Assembly: GCF_035594125.1 (NCBI RefSeq) | Contig: NC_087168.1 | Coordinates: forward strand, 9,989,650-10,053,649 | Direction of reading: 5' to 3' | DNA length: 64,000 bases | From: Scylla paramamosain | Taxonomy: Eukaryota > Arthropoda > Malacostraca > Decapoda > Portunidae | Shown: positions 1 to 16,542 of the stretch, in pieces | Numbering within the stretch: the first letter of the stretch is position 1 | Layout: every line of letters starts with the position of its first letter | Notes under the pieces: generated by a model | What the model was told of the DNA's origin: nothing | What the model saw: only the letters and a program-made list of their open reading frames with translations | Database searches by the model: none | Position numbers and translations under genes: made by a program

Positions 1-545
1 ATTCCTGGTTAGGGCAGAACAAACTTCAATGCCTCAAAAACTCAATTTTTCCATCTATCAACCCAACAAAACTTCAAGATAACTTCTTCAATGACACTCA
101 AGTGTCCCCCCTTCTACAATGAACATACTTGGTCTGTCCTTTACTAATAATCTAAACTGGAAACTTCACATCCCACCTCTACCCAAAAATAGCTTCTATG
201 AAGTTAGGCATTCTGATTCATCTCCACCGTTTTTCTCACCCCAAGAGTTGCTAATTCTGTACACGGGGCTTATTGTATGGTGTATGCTTCACATGAATGA
301 GGGGGTTCCACTCATACCACTCTTTCAGACAGCGTAGAATCAAAAGCATTTTATTTTATCAATTCCTCTCTAACTAACTGTCTTCAGCCTCACTGTCACA
401 ATGTTGCATCTCTTGCTATTTTCTACCACTATTTTCAAGCTAACTGCTCTTTTGATTTTGCATGCCTCCCTTCTTCCCATGGCTTTGCTGCACAAGGCTG
501 TCTACTTTATCTCACCCACAATCTGTCCACCTCTCTAATGTATGA
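1..545 (+). pseudogene. Jockey-like LINE family A, degenerate 3' fragment
   Basis: The sequence follows, with many substitutions and indels, the C-terminal part of the reverse-transcriptase ORF carried by the copy at 21,641-24,330. Shared landmarks include caatgcctcaaaaactcaat near the start and the segment equivalent to [20 protein letters not shown]. All frames are broken. The copy stops where a 130-base (TG)n array begins, before the element's 3' UTR. Confidence 0.8.
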
Positions 546-566
546 ATTAACCCATACAGTGTTTAG

Positions 567-1139
<573 letters not shown>

Positions 1140-1140
<1 letters not shown>

Positions 1141-3014
1141 TCAGCCCCTTCAAGAAACAGACAGTCTCATGGACCACCACACTACACAGTCTACACACCA
1201 GAAGCTTAAGCATAGCACAGCTGGCCACATACTTCCATACCAAAGCCTGATAGCATACACTGGTTTACCCTTACCCCTCCATAATGAGACTGTTCCCTAC
1301 CCGACACCTACTCTAATCCTGAGACTGCACCAGATGATGGGTACCTCCTGTGGAGTGCCCACCATCCTAACTGGGTTCATACACCAATATGTCCCATTGT
1401 GTGTGCCCATACTCCTTCCCACATGTTGACAAGAAAGTGTCATTTTCATGCACTCACTACTTATGCTCTCCATTCACCTCTATAACGCACAAATGCTCCT
1501 GCTTGCTACACAGTAATTCCCCTCTCATTCAGTGCTCTTTTCACACAGTTCATGCACTAAAGATAAGACCTTCCTGGTGTGGCCTTCCATTTAACCTTTC
1601 ACTGCACACATCTGACCTTATTATTCTCTTTACTAGTTTTCTGTCATCCATTCTTTCCACATGCTCAAACCATCTTAACATGCACTGATCTGCACTTCCA
1701 GCCAACTCTCTCAAAACACTAGATCTTCTTACCTCCTCATTTTTTATTCTATCCCTCCATGTTACTGCATATATACTCCTCAAATACTTCCATTACATTT
1801 GACCATTTTTTCTCCCCTACTCCCATGTTCGATGATTCTGCACCATACAGCACAATGGGAGTCACTATTCCTTCTCTTTACACTTATATCCAGTATTCAA
1901 AGCTTGAAAATCTTTTCAGTATACCTGTCACTTTTCCTGTTTCCTGCACCTCTGTTTTAACTCTTCCATACAATGTAACCATTGATCCCAAATACTTGAA
2001 ACAATCTACCTCTTTCAGCTGTTCTCCATCCAATCTTACATCCATCCTTTCACCACCCAATTCCTAAGCATTCCATTACTTTATTTTAGGCAACATTCAC
2101 TTTCAACATTCTCCTCTTACAAACACCCCCATATTCCTCCACCAGTCCTTTTAACTTCCTCTCTTGAGTCAACCACCAGAGGTGTATCATCAGCAAGTAA
2201 TAGTTGACTCATATCCCATACCCCTTTCTTTCCACTGATCAAACTTAGACCTCTCCTGGAACACTCATATTCACTTCTTTTACAATACTGTCCATATACA
2301 ACCATTGTGACATTGCAAAATTCTGATGCAAACTTATGTACTGTGACTGGGAAGAATGCACTCACACCATCATCACACAAATGCCCTGCTAACATAGAAA
2401 CTCTTTGCTCCTTATTCCTTCCAGCAACCTACCCCCAACTCTGTATACTTTCAGAACACACCATAGTCCTTTCTTGTCAATCCCATAATACCCTTTCTCA
2501 AAGTCCATGGATGCCAAAAAGACTTTTTTCCTTTCCCAAAAAAATTACCACAAAAATCAGGTCTGCACAACCTCTTCTCTTCCTAAAATCTCTCTGTTCC
2601 TTTTGGATAGTATTTCCTATTCTTACTCTTATTCTTGTCAGCATCCTACCATACACCTTCCCTACCACACTCACTAAACTTATACCCCTATAGTAAACAC
2701 ATTCCCATCTGTCCCCTTTTCCTGTATATAAGGGAAATACACATCCATTTGTCCAGTCTTCTGGCACCTCGCCAGCAATAAAGCAAATATTTACTAACTT
2801 TACTAATCACAGTGTGATGTTCTCTCCACCAGTTTTCAAGAATTAAAGCACATCCACCCAAACCTACACCTTTCCCTTTCCTCATTTCCCTCACAGCCTC
2901 TTGTACTTCATTTTCCTTGATTGATACGCCACTTAACTCTCCTAATGCACCGACTCTGTTTCCTCCACCAATTGCTGCAGTCTCTGCTCCATCCTCCTCT
3001 TCTATATTCAACAA
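1140..3014 (-). pseudogene. Degenerate non-LTR retrotransposon, LINE family D
   Basis: Minus-strand frames give a broken reverse transcriptase read from 3,014 downward. In order they are AVREMRKGKGVGLGG, then YYRGISLVSVVGKVYGRML followed by QRDFRKRRGC (finger/palm motifs), then LLLADDTPLVV (the Y/F-A-D-D catalytic box with Leu first), and last HVERMDDRKLVKRIIRSDV near 1,600-1,700. Frameshifts and stops separate the pieces, so it cannot be active. The region 1,140-1,540 beyond the last frame is probably its 3' UTR. The C-terminal wording is typical of endonuclease/RT LINEs common in arthropods; the clade is not resolved. Confidence 0.8.
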
Positions 3015-3769
3015 TCCTTCAAAATATTACACCCATCTTTTGTAAACTACAACCCTCTCCCTTGGCACCACCCCATCAGCTCCTTTCAATCTCTTCAGTC
3101 CCAGATGTTTATTTCCTTGTCCTTGTTACTTCTTTCTAGAAAAGTTTCTCTTCACATGGAAGTTTCCTGTCAACTTATTACCCCACAGCTCAAAAACAGA
3201 GAAAAATTTACAAACCACCAATTTTATTAACAATCTAACAATTCATACATACGTTGATTTGTTGCTATTTTGCTGAGAGATTACACAATGTTTGCTGTTC
3301 ATAGAGTGACTTTTTTTTTCCTGTGGCAATATAGCAATTCTGATATTAATGCACCAATAATGGTTCCCCCCCCAAAAAAAAAGTTTATCAAGATCCTTGA
3401 TTCTAGTATGCTTGCAGCAAATTAATAAAATACTCATGTAGTCAAGAAGTAAACTTAGCCTGGGTGCCTAAAGCCTAAATATATAATAATATACCTCACA
3501 TTTTGCTGGTGTCATCTCAAATTCCAAATAAATGAAAAGATGACTAAAATGTGTCAACTCTCACACACCAGCTTGGCAGATTTATGCAAGCATCTGTACA
3601 ATTTATTTTGAGTGGCATTCACACTTTTATAAGATTATAAAATAGGACACAACAAAAGGACAATTAATACTATGAACTTGCATACAGAACACCATTTTTG
3701 AAGCAAAGGCTTGATATACTGTAGCCACAGATCTTAATGCCTCAATTGTGGTAAGATTACGTATAGAAG
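3015..3769. other. No gene seen; possible LINE D remnant at the left
   Basis: The first 120 bases may continue LINE D upstream. The rest is AT-rich and shows no exon or repeat that I can support. Confidence 0.4.
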
Positions 3770-3771
3770 TA

Positions 3772-4856
<1,085 letters not shown>

Positions 4857-4859
4857 TAT

Positions 4860-5040
4860 AGAGGGAGTCCACAGTGGTTGGCAGTCTACATTTCCCCTAC
4901 TCTTCTCTGTGGAACTTAAATCACAATCACAGCAGCAAGGAATGAAATGCTCAACTAGTGTCATGTTATGGAAAGTTTGATGTGCATGGCATCAATTTAA
5001 TGCAAAACCATAAATATCTTTAACTGGATGTAAATTTGAA

Positions 5041-5071
<31 letters not shown>

Positions 5072-5577
5072 ATATATAAATAAAATATAAATAAACAAAT
5101 AAATCAATAATTGGCTATGGTCTGTTTATTTCTTGCTTATAACTGGACCCTAAGTTACTTTTATAACATTGCTGTTGACTGGACGATGGCTTCAGTCAAC
5201 TTGTTTCTTCCTTAGAATAAAATTTACATACTAAAAGTTTTGATTTTCGTACTGATTTCACATATTTTGTGCAGTACTTACTGATTTTCATCACTGGGCA
5301 GAAAAATTATACTAGATTATGGATGCTAGAAACTTCTAAATGACAGGATAAAACAAGATAATGTGAGCTGAAATTATAAACAGGATTATAAGTATTTATA
5401 CAACTATTTGTTGTTGTTGTTGTTTTTATGGCATTATCATGGCAATTTAAGTAAAAACAGTGGGATAAGACAAAGCATCCTTGAACACACTGGTGCATCC
5501 AAATTTTATATAAAATAGAAAGGTACAATGGTATATAATTTATTTCTGTTCCAAGCTGTAGGCAAAAGAACAACAGC

Positions 5578-5671
<94 letters not shown>

Positions 5672-6396
5672 TCATGATGCACAGCCACTGCTGTCCCCTG
5701 TCTACAGCATGAAATAAAAAAAATTGCTTGTCATCCTTCCTTCCTAACTTATCAAGAATTTAATACCTCCATCAGATTCAGGTAAACTTTCTCTGACACA
5801 TGCCACTATTTCTATTTGCAGTATTATATTAATTATTAAATTATTAATTTATTATTAATTTATATTAATTATCAAAAAGCAGCACAAAAAAGAAAACATT
5901 TATAATCCTATACAACTTCAGCTCACATTATCTAATTTATTTTTAGTCAATTCCAAGTTTTTAGCTGTCATAATCTATTACTAACACTTTTGTTCAATGA
6001 AGAAACTAAGCAAGCATTGTGCAAAATAAGTGTGATATGGGAAAGACAAGTTTAAAACTTGTGTGAAAAGAGCAACTTTTGCATTAAGCAGGAGGCAAGC
6101 TGACTGAAGCAATTGTCCAATCAGAGACATTACTTAAGTAGCTTAAGATCAGCTGCAAGTCAGGAATTACCTAATAAACTATAGTAGAGTGGATGTTAGA
6201 GAAAAGCGGAGTATAGTATACTAAGCATACCAATCATCTTTTGATCATTAAATTCCCTTCTTCTTTTTCATATCCCAGCATTCAGTGTGTAAAAAAAGAG
6301 CAACTGTAACAAGTTAAAAAGATATGGAAATCAACCTATATGTGTCACACAAGCTAGGAACAGGAGCATCACAGCAGTAAAACATTACAAACATAC
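4860..6396. other. Non-coding AT-rich DNA with simple repeats
   Basis: The stretch holds an (AAAT)n run at 5,038-5,110 and a (TG)n array at 5,581-5,669. No exon was recognised. It probably lies in or downstream of the unidentified minus-strand gene. Confidence 0.5.
5581..5669 (+). repeat. (TG)n microsatellite
   Basis: About 89 bases of pure TG. Confidence 0.98.
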
Positions 6397-6600
6397 CTTT
6401 CTGCTCTGGCTGAAAAAGCCTGCTTCTTGACAGAACATGAGCTGCAGGGTAAGCAAGAAGAGTAGCTCACAGTCATCCTTGGCCACCAGGAGGAGTAAGG
6501 CTTCTGCACATGCTACACTCACTAGCTGCCGCAGGTATGACCCATGGGCTGCGAGAGACTCATTGTTTTGATACCATTCTTGAACACTCTGCAGGTGTTT
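6397..6600 (-). CDS. Internal exon of the same unidentified host gene
   Basis: This 204-nt exon is phase 0 to 0, between acceptor GCCTTCCAG and donor GTATGT, and lies 303 bases downstream of the 6,904-7,103 exon. It codes for 68 residues: HLQSVQEWYQNNESLAAHG, then a Leu-rich helical run (ACAEALLLLVAKDDCELLFL), then FCQEAGFFSQSRK. It looks like helical-repeat protein, but no named domain is recognised. Phase match with its neighbour makes the two-exon chain firm. Further exons toward position 1 were not found and may lie outside the window. Confidence 0.7.
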
Positions 6601-6903
6601 CTGGAAGGCACAGTAATTTCTGAACTATGAAATATTCATAAAAGAGAGTAACAATCTTGTTTCCATATCTCTCCATATCTCATATATCTAAACAATATAC
6701 CCTATTCCACATAGGACATCACCCTCTTACATCTTACTCAATACACAAGACACTAATCAATAATAGGTCACTAATAGACAAAGACAGTGACCATGATGAA
6801 ACAAATATGTATAAAAGAGAAACTGAAAGTATGGTCTTTTACATCATTGACAAAAAAAAAAAACTGAGATATGTCATGAACTTACAAGATGGAATCAACT
6901 TAC

Positions 6904-7103
6904 GATTAGTGTTCTCTTGCTGGGGAACTTCTTTCTAGGGGATTTAACATTTTCTTTAGGTTTAATATTGCCCTCCCAATACTTGGTGATTGCCGGCAGG
7001 GTGGTCTGGATTAACTGGTTGGCTAGGCTACGTGCTGCCTGCTTGGCCAGGCTGTCTGCAGTCCGGCCAGGTGGAGACACTACTTCATCTGGTAACTCCA
7101 TGC
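6904..7103 (-). CDS. Internal exon of an unidentified host gene
   Basis: The exon has a clean acceptor (TTTTCTTAG) and a strong donor (GTAAGT). Only one frame is open: two bases, then 66 codons starting MELPDEVVSPPG and including ADSLAKQAARSLANQLIQTT, then a Lys-rich stretch (SPRKKFPSKRT). It enters in phase 1 and leaves in phase 0. The Ala/Leu-rich part looks like an amphipathic helix. Base composition (balanced, with CGG, CCG and GGC codons) contrasts with the AT-rich surroundings, as expected of a conserved exon. I do not recognise the family. The Met may be internal. Confidence 0.7.
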
Positions 7104-7668
7104 CTAAGAAAACACAAATGTATATGAAAGAAAGATTGAAGTAAGTATATTAATATGTAAATATGGTAAGTGAATAGAACTGTGATCAAAGAAAATTATA
7201 ACTAAATTTTGCAAACAGTGAGGAACCAACATTCAAAGATACTCATAATAAATTCCACCATGTTCCACATATTCTGAATATACAAAGACGCAAGCAAATA
7301 GCAGCAGTCCTGTTGGTCTTAATGAGGCTGTTTGTAGGAACTACCTACACTATACAGTACTTACAAAGGAGGATCTACTGTATAATTATTGGCATGTCTT
7401 AGATTTCAATATTTGGAGCATTACTGAAGCAAATTTAACCTTTAATGAAAAAATAATGAAAGAATACAAGTTTGAGTTTATTTCCTGGGGTCACATAAGT
7501 CACTTCCTGCATGATGGAAACAAATGCTAATGAAGTTCTATTGTTGATGCAAGGGATTAGCAAATCAAAACTATAATAACTTTGCCACATTCATGCAGCT
7601 TCTGACCATGTGATGCTGTCATAGAACAAAAAGTAAAGAAAAGAAAATTAAAATAGAAAATAACATTA

Positions 7669-8139
7669 TAGTAAAATCCCTCTTATCCGGCATCAACGGG
7701 ACCACCGACATGCCGGATACTTGAATATTGCCAGATACTTGAATAGAAGTGAAATTATGTCCACAATCACCACCCTACACTCATGCATCTTACCATAACA
7801 AAGATCAGCTGATCTTAATCAGCAGCTGATCTGATCAGCTGCTTAAGTGTAAGCACAACACGCTTCCTCTTTTCTACAACTTTAGGCATGATGAAGGCGA
7901 CAGGCGATAAACAGTGCACACGCGGGACTGAGTCACTGAGTAAACACAGTGCAGTGGGCCGCGGGTGGCGCGAAGAAGTGCGCTCTGGTAGCGAGGGGAC
8001 AAAGTATGCCTCGAGCGGGAATTTTAATCGATTTTATGAGTACACATTGATTTTTTATTGATTTTAAGGCTCAGGGAAAAATGTGCCGGATACTTGAAGC
8101 TGCCGGATACTCAAATGCCAAATGAGAGGGATTTTACTG
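7669..8139. mobile_element. Pogo/Tigger-like MITE
   Basis: This 471-base element has inverted ends, (C/T)AGTAAAATCCCTCTTATC on the left against CAGTAAAATCCCTCTCATTT on the right (as complement). A TA flanks each side (7,667-7,668 and 8,140-8,141). The subterminal motif TGCCGGATACTTGA is repeated at both ends. There is no coding capacity. The middle is GC-rich (7,900-8,010). Confidence 0.85.
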
Positions 8140-8249
8140 TATTCAATAATGTAAAATTATGTAGTCAAAATATCTGAAAGGAACAATGTCCCTAAATCAA
8201 TATATTTTCTTGGATAGTGAATGAAATAGTAATCTTGAAATTGACAAAT

Positions 8250-10517
<2,268 letters not shown>

Positions 10518-10568
10518 CTGTGATGCAATTCCTGCATTTTTCATGGAGATCTGTATTTTCTGCCTCAG
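10518..10568 (-). CDS. Possible small exon of the unidentified gene
   Basis: This 51-nt segment lies between an AAG acceptor, preceded by a (CA)n tract that could act as the pyrimidine-rich stretch, and a strong donor CAG/GTGAGG. Two frames are open. One of them (EAENTDLHEKCRNCIT plus one base) leaves in phase 1 and would join the 6,904-7,103 exon as a Gly codon. The support is splice signals and phase only. Confidence 0.3.
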
Positions 10569-10573
10569 CTTAG

Positions 10574-10632
<59 letters not shown>

Positions 10633-10638
10633 TGTGTT
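10574..10638 (+). repeat. (TG)n microsatellite
   Basis: About 60 bases of TG with one GG interruption near the end. Confidence 0.97.
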
Positions 10639-11493
10639 CTGGACAAACTACCAATCCTGTCTACCATTTACAATCCCCTCTTATCTCTCTACCCATCTCA
10701 CTATGTTTACCTAGTACTCTTCCCAGATACTCACTTTCTCCATTCTCTCTCTCCTCCAATAACCACCTTACACCTTTCTACAGTTTGTACATTCACCATA
10801 TAAGCCTAAGGTATCCCAGGATCACACACCTCCCCTTTCTCCTCCCACCATCACCTTATTTTCCCAACATTCACCTTCAATTTTCATCTCATGCACATTC
10901 TATGAAATGATCCACCACTCATATGTTTCCTTTCCCTCTCTACTAAAAAGATATCTCATCTGTAAATAGTCCAATTGTTTTGCTTTGAATTTTAATAACA
11001 ACCAACACTCAGCATTCACAGTTTCAACATTCATGAATTTGATTTTTCATGGATTGCCATCCATGCAATTCCCATGCATTGCACAACTCAGCATGCCACA
11101 CACACGCATACACATGCACACTGCCAGCCACACCAACCCACATTCCCACCACTCTCCAGTAGTGCTGTCAATTCAGCACATTTTTGCAATCAATTGTGCA
11201 CACTTCCTGCTGCTAGTATATTGTGTACAATTCCCAGTTGTCCCTCTCCCTAGCTCTCATTCATGCTATGACCACATCTGTGTTAATCATTTCATTATAT
11301 TTTCACCAAAGCCCCTAAGAGGCCTTCCAAGACAGCTGCTGGAATGCATAAGTATGTGAAAAAGGTCCTGACTAGACAAGAAGGTGGAATTATTAAATAA
11401 GATAGAGAAAGGGAAGCAGAAGGGTAGAGCATGTGATTGTGACAGCAGAGGTTAAACAGCACTGGCAGTCAAGTTGATCATACCAAGGAATAA
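10639..11493. other. Pyrimidine-rich DNA, no gene supported
   Basis: The plus strand is C/T-rich with many short frames. It loosely resembles the composition of LINE D read from the opposite strand, but no motif could be aligned. Confidence 0.35.
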
Positions 11494-11664
<171 letters not shown>

Positions 11665-14180
11665 ATCTGAGGTAATCCCTCTTTTTGGGTAAACAAATAA
11701 GCCAACTCAGGTGGCACACTGCAGGCCCATGTCAGTCATAGTGTTGTCAAGAGATAAATAATAACAGAGAATGTCTGGTAAATTTCTAGCTAAGCAGCTA
11801 TACTGACCAAAGTGCCAAGTTTTCAAGCCCATAAATTTTTGCCCAATGTTTGAAGTGACAGCTCACTTCTCTATGAACTGATCCTGTAATTTCAGATGAC
11901 ATATTATTTTTAATAAATTTTCAGGGGTTGGCCCTTAACTAGTGATCTGGCAAAAATCTACAAATTGAAAAAAAACTTGCATGACATCACATGGCCAGCT
12001 ATTGAGAAAATGTGAAAAAAATTACCTAATCCAAAAACCCTCCTCTGAAGTCACAGGACACTCAGTGGTGCCATTATTTTTATTTTTCTATTTGTATTTA
12101 TTTATTTTTTCTATGACCAAACCCAGTATCTTTGATGTCAGATACTATTCCAAATACAAAGGATGGCCCCTGTGGTGTTGGGCTCCATCTCAGCTGATAA
12201 AGCTGACATCAGTCATTGTTTACTAAGGTGTTGGATAACCAGGTACTGTGTGGGAGGAAGTATTATCATACATCCCATAAATCTTGCTCTAGATGTTGTC
12301 AAAGACAAGCTGTCCTTATCATAGTATATATATACAAATTCATTTTATTTTATTGTTATTGTTGTTATTCATGTAGAGATGATTTTCACCTCTCAATTGT
12401 TCTGGCAAGATCTCTGTGGCATCTCCCCTAGATTCTAGCCCATGCCTCGGGGGCAGCCAGACACACTCTCTGCACTCAGTTGTATTCCCAGTATTTTTTT
12501 TAATATACAGCAGGTCTTATACTACTATGTATTTTCTTTGCACTACCCTGAGCATTCCTTGAGCACCTCAAAAAACTTACTACAAGCAACAAGCAAGTTT
12601 CCTTGTGTAAAGAACAAATCAAGGTTTTTCATTGATTACTGAAATAACTTTACTAATTTCAAGACACAGACACTTCATCTCTGAGTCTTTTCAAATTTAT
12701 ATAGTTTTTCTTTGAAAACCACAAGAAATTGTCTTTTTCCATTTCTAAAGTCACAAATGTAGCTAAAATTCACTACCTCTAAGAGGAAAAGCATAAAAAT
12801 CTGCCCAGAAATAATCAGTGCCTAAGAACTGCACACCAATAAAACAACAAACAGAGCAGACTCAAGTAAGGCCATGTCCTTTAACCTAAAACTTTACAAC
12901 TTTACATGTAAAATAATATTTACTTGTATTGATCAAACTACTCAAAATGCATGAAATAACATGATCTATTTGATGAAGATCAGCAGTGTTCATAATGTCA
13001 CTGCCTCTCCTTGCACATATATAAAAGTTGACTGGCCATAACCTAACATCCTCATCTAACTCCAACCCTCTAGGATGCTAATCCTTCAGGATGAGAAAGT
13101 TTGTATTATTTAAACTAGCCTAACCAAACTAGACCAAACCTATGCTAATATAACCTAACCCTTGGAATAAAAAGTCTATCAATTTTTATACAAAAATTAG
13201 GTATTGTATTCTTCCCTACTGAGACGCCCTGGTCTCAAAACATTCAACTTTGTCTTTGGCTATGTAATCATAAAATTTCTAAAGAATGGCCATCTCACAC
13301 AGCACACATCCTTAAGTCAGATGTATTACTTCCCTCAATAAAATAAAGGAGGCATACAATTAGTTGGGTCATGATGTGACCACCACTGATGCATAGACAT
13401 TGACAAAAGAACATCATTGGCAACACTGTAAGTATATATGTAATTTTTTTTCATAATGAATATTGTTTTTCCTTTAATACAAGAGGACTGAATTGGTAAT
13501 GATGTGCCCTGTCATGTTCCACACTCCTCCAAGACACAAATCCATGGCCATCCACACCCACAGAACACCAGTGATGCACTAAGGATGAGTGGAATGCAGT
13601 GCACAGTGCACCAGCTCAGATACTTTTCACCCCATTATTTTCAGGCTTAAACAAGTTTCCAGAGGATATTATATACTGCATGGCATTCAAAAAAAAAAAA
13701 AAAAAAACATTAGCCTTAAGTGTAAAAGCTAATGTTATCAATATCATCCTGTTTTTCTGTAACACCCTCACAACAATGTGCTTTGCATTTAGAAATAAAT
13801 ATATAGATTTTACCATATAAAACAACACTGAGAAATGACGCACCCATGCATATGATGGATGGGCAGTTAGTGAGGCACACCAGTGAAGGTGTGTTCATAT
13901 GTGCATACCTGTGTCACATCTGTTGCATAAGCACGAAATTAGTCATGGTGATCAGTTCTTTTGTTTGAGAATGCAGCCACTGCCCAATTAAAAATACAGA
14001 ATTAATCTGGCCAATTATAGCATTTTATTTCATCCTGTGGAGAGAAAAGTAGTTCAAATTGAAATATTTCAATTAGTCTGAAGAATATCTCTGTCAGTGG
14101 TGGGTGTTGCCTGATTATTTCTAGTGCATTGCCAGATTTTACGAAGATAAATAAGGTAACAACTTCATATTAATTTCTTA
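11665..14180. other. AT-rich DNA, no gene seen
   Basis: No exon or element could be supported. A few CCTAA-like words occur at 13,115-13,160, the complement of the TTAGG-like tract that follows near 14.2 kb. Confidence 0.45.
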
Positions 14181-14189
14181 GCCTTGCCA

Positions 14190-14345
14190 GTTAGATTAGG
14201 TTAGGCTAGTTTAGTTAGTTTAGTTAAGTTAGTTTAGTTAGCTTGCATTAATTTGTTTAAGTTAGGTTTGTTTAGTTAGGTTAGGTTAGGTTAGGTTAGT
14301 TTCGTTAGGCTGGGTTAGGTGGTGGTGGTGGTGGTGGTAGCAGCC
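14190..14345 (+). repeat. Degenerate arthropod telomere-type TTAGG tract followed by (GGT)n
   Basis: Tandem GTTAG/TTAGG words run from about 14,190. They are near-perfect at 14,275-14,301 (five consecutive copies) and give way to a (GGT)7-8 run at 14,318-14,339. TTAGG is the usual arthropod telomere repeat, so this is an interstitial copy. Many words are mutated to TTAGT, suggesting age. Confidence 0.75.
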
Positions 14346-15040
14346 AGGTGGCAGCCACAGGCAAGCAGCAGCCAGTCCTCTTGTGAAGAATATTGTGTGT
14401 GTGTTACTGCTGTATTACTTATTTATGAAGACGAAACTATTTTTCTGGTTGATTTCGGTCAGTTTTGAATTAATCTGTTCTCCATCTTTACTGCAAAACA
14501 TTAGTTTCTGAATGAGGGAATAAAAAAATAAAATCTAATGATTTGTGGAACCAACAAGACGCAGATTCATTCAAAATAGGCTATTAACTACCAGAAAAAT
14601 AGTTTTGTCCGAAATAGAGACTGGTGCAAGAGTAAAAATTTATCAAGAATACTATTTATAAAATAATTACAAGTTGTTTCAGCATTAATATCAACATGGG
14701 GTCCCCAGCTGGCTGGGCCGCATGAGGCAGGTCTGAGCTGCCAGTTGCATATTTTCCTTACAGTGTTACTAGGTCAGGCTAGGATACTACTACTACTACT
14801 ACTCTCTCTCTCTCCCGACAAGGTATATGATGACTATTACATTGCTAAATGTGCATAGTCTCTCTTTCTCGTTCTCTTTCTCTCATTCTCCAAACATATA
14901 TGATCACTTTTACATTGCTGGATGTGCATAGTCTCTTTTTCTCTCTCTCTCTGGCAAGAGATATGGTCACTTTTACATCATGAGACGAGCATCATATGTC
15001 TCTCTCTCTTTTATCACAGACCACACATTAGACACAACAA

Positions 15041-15232
<192 letters not shown>

Positions 15233-15309
15233 ATCCTAGCCTGGCCTGGTATGTCATATGTCTCTCTCTCTCTCTCTTTTATATCACAGACCACACATAG
15301 ACACGACAA

Positions 15310-15557
<248 letters not shown>

Positions 15558-15859
15558 CCTAGCCTGGTAACACTGCAAGGAAAATACACATTGGCAACTC
15601 AGACCTGACGGACGCGGCCCAGTCTGCCGGGGATCCCACATCGACACTAGTACGGTTGTTTCAACACATCAGAACCTATGACAGTATTAAACTTCTTCTC
15701 CAATCACTTGATGTAATAAGAAATTTGCACACACCTTAAAATATTATACAACGAAGAGTATTGATACTTAGAATGGGGTGAAAACTACTGAGAAGGAAAT
15801 AAAACATAACGCACCAAATCAAAACTACACTGGACATAGATAAATATAAGGGCAGGGCA

Positions 15860-16090
15860 AGGCAACCCGAGCTGCAACCTTGTCTTGATCCCTCAGTCTG
15901 TCACACACCTGTCAGCAGGGACACATGTGTAGTCTAGGCCGCCCTGCTGGCTGACGCTCCTCTCAGGGGCATGGAGCCGGTAGAGGAAGCCAGGTGAAGC
16001 TCAGAGTAAATGTATTTCTCCCGGTGGAGCAGCGGTGCGAGCCTCCATAACGCCAGGCTTGTTTATGTTGTGCGCCGCCAACCACTTCCC
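15860..16090 (-). promoter_or_regulatory. GC-rich, CpG-containing segment, possible promoter or 5' UTR
   Basis: About 230 bases are clearly richer in G+C and CpG than the AT-rich surroundings. On the minus strand there are short ATG frames only (for example MEARTAAPPGEIHLL then stop) and a possible donor ACAG/GTGTGT. The position is upstream of the minus-strand exons at 10.5, 7.1 and 6.4 kb, which would suit a first exon. No TATA box or other core element could be assigned. Confidence 0.25.
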
Positions 16091-16164
16091 TCACATAGAC
16101 TGTTGGTGCGGCACAATTTGCGGATCGTCAGTTCCTTGCGCAGATACCAAATATTTAACTACGT

Positions 16165-16315
16165 AGATTGGAATAGTAGTGCATAAGACCATAAGAAAAT
16201 CAGAGAACCTGCAAGAAGCCTTTAGGCCTATACGTGGTACTCCGTACACGAAATTTACCTCATCCATGATCATTACTGAGACTATTCCATTCATCCACCA
16301 CTCTATTTGAGAACT
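16165..16315. repeat. Probable dispersed repeat fragment
   Basis: The wording cataagaccataagaaaat ... gcctttaggcctatacg resembles a short interspersed motif that I associate with decapod genomes. Only composition and recall support this, and the boundaries are approximate. Confidence 0.3.
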
Positions 16316-16542
16316 GGTTTAGTTGTTTCCCATTTGAAACCCAGTCTCAGCAATAAAAGGTGTCTGCTTTTACTGAATTTGTGTATTTATACTTACGTGC
16401 ATTGCTTAATGTTATACTTGCAAAGTGCCAGCCAAAATGTATTTATTATCAGCTCTTTACTTGTTTACTACTTGTTTACTTGTGTGATGAATTAAATATT
16501 GTAATTGAAACTTGCAGTTCACGCTACTCAAAGAAGAAACAA

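Noticed and set aside
10639..11360. Possible LINE fragment
   Set aside because: Composition resembles the opposite strand of LINE D, but no reverse-transcriptase or endonuclease motif could be found.
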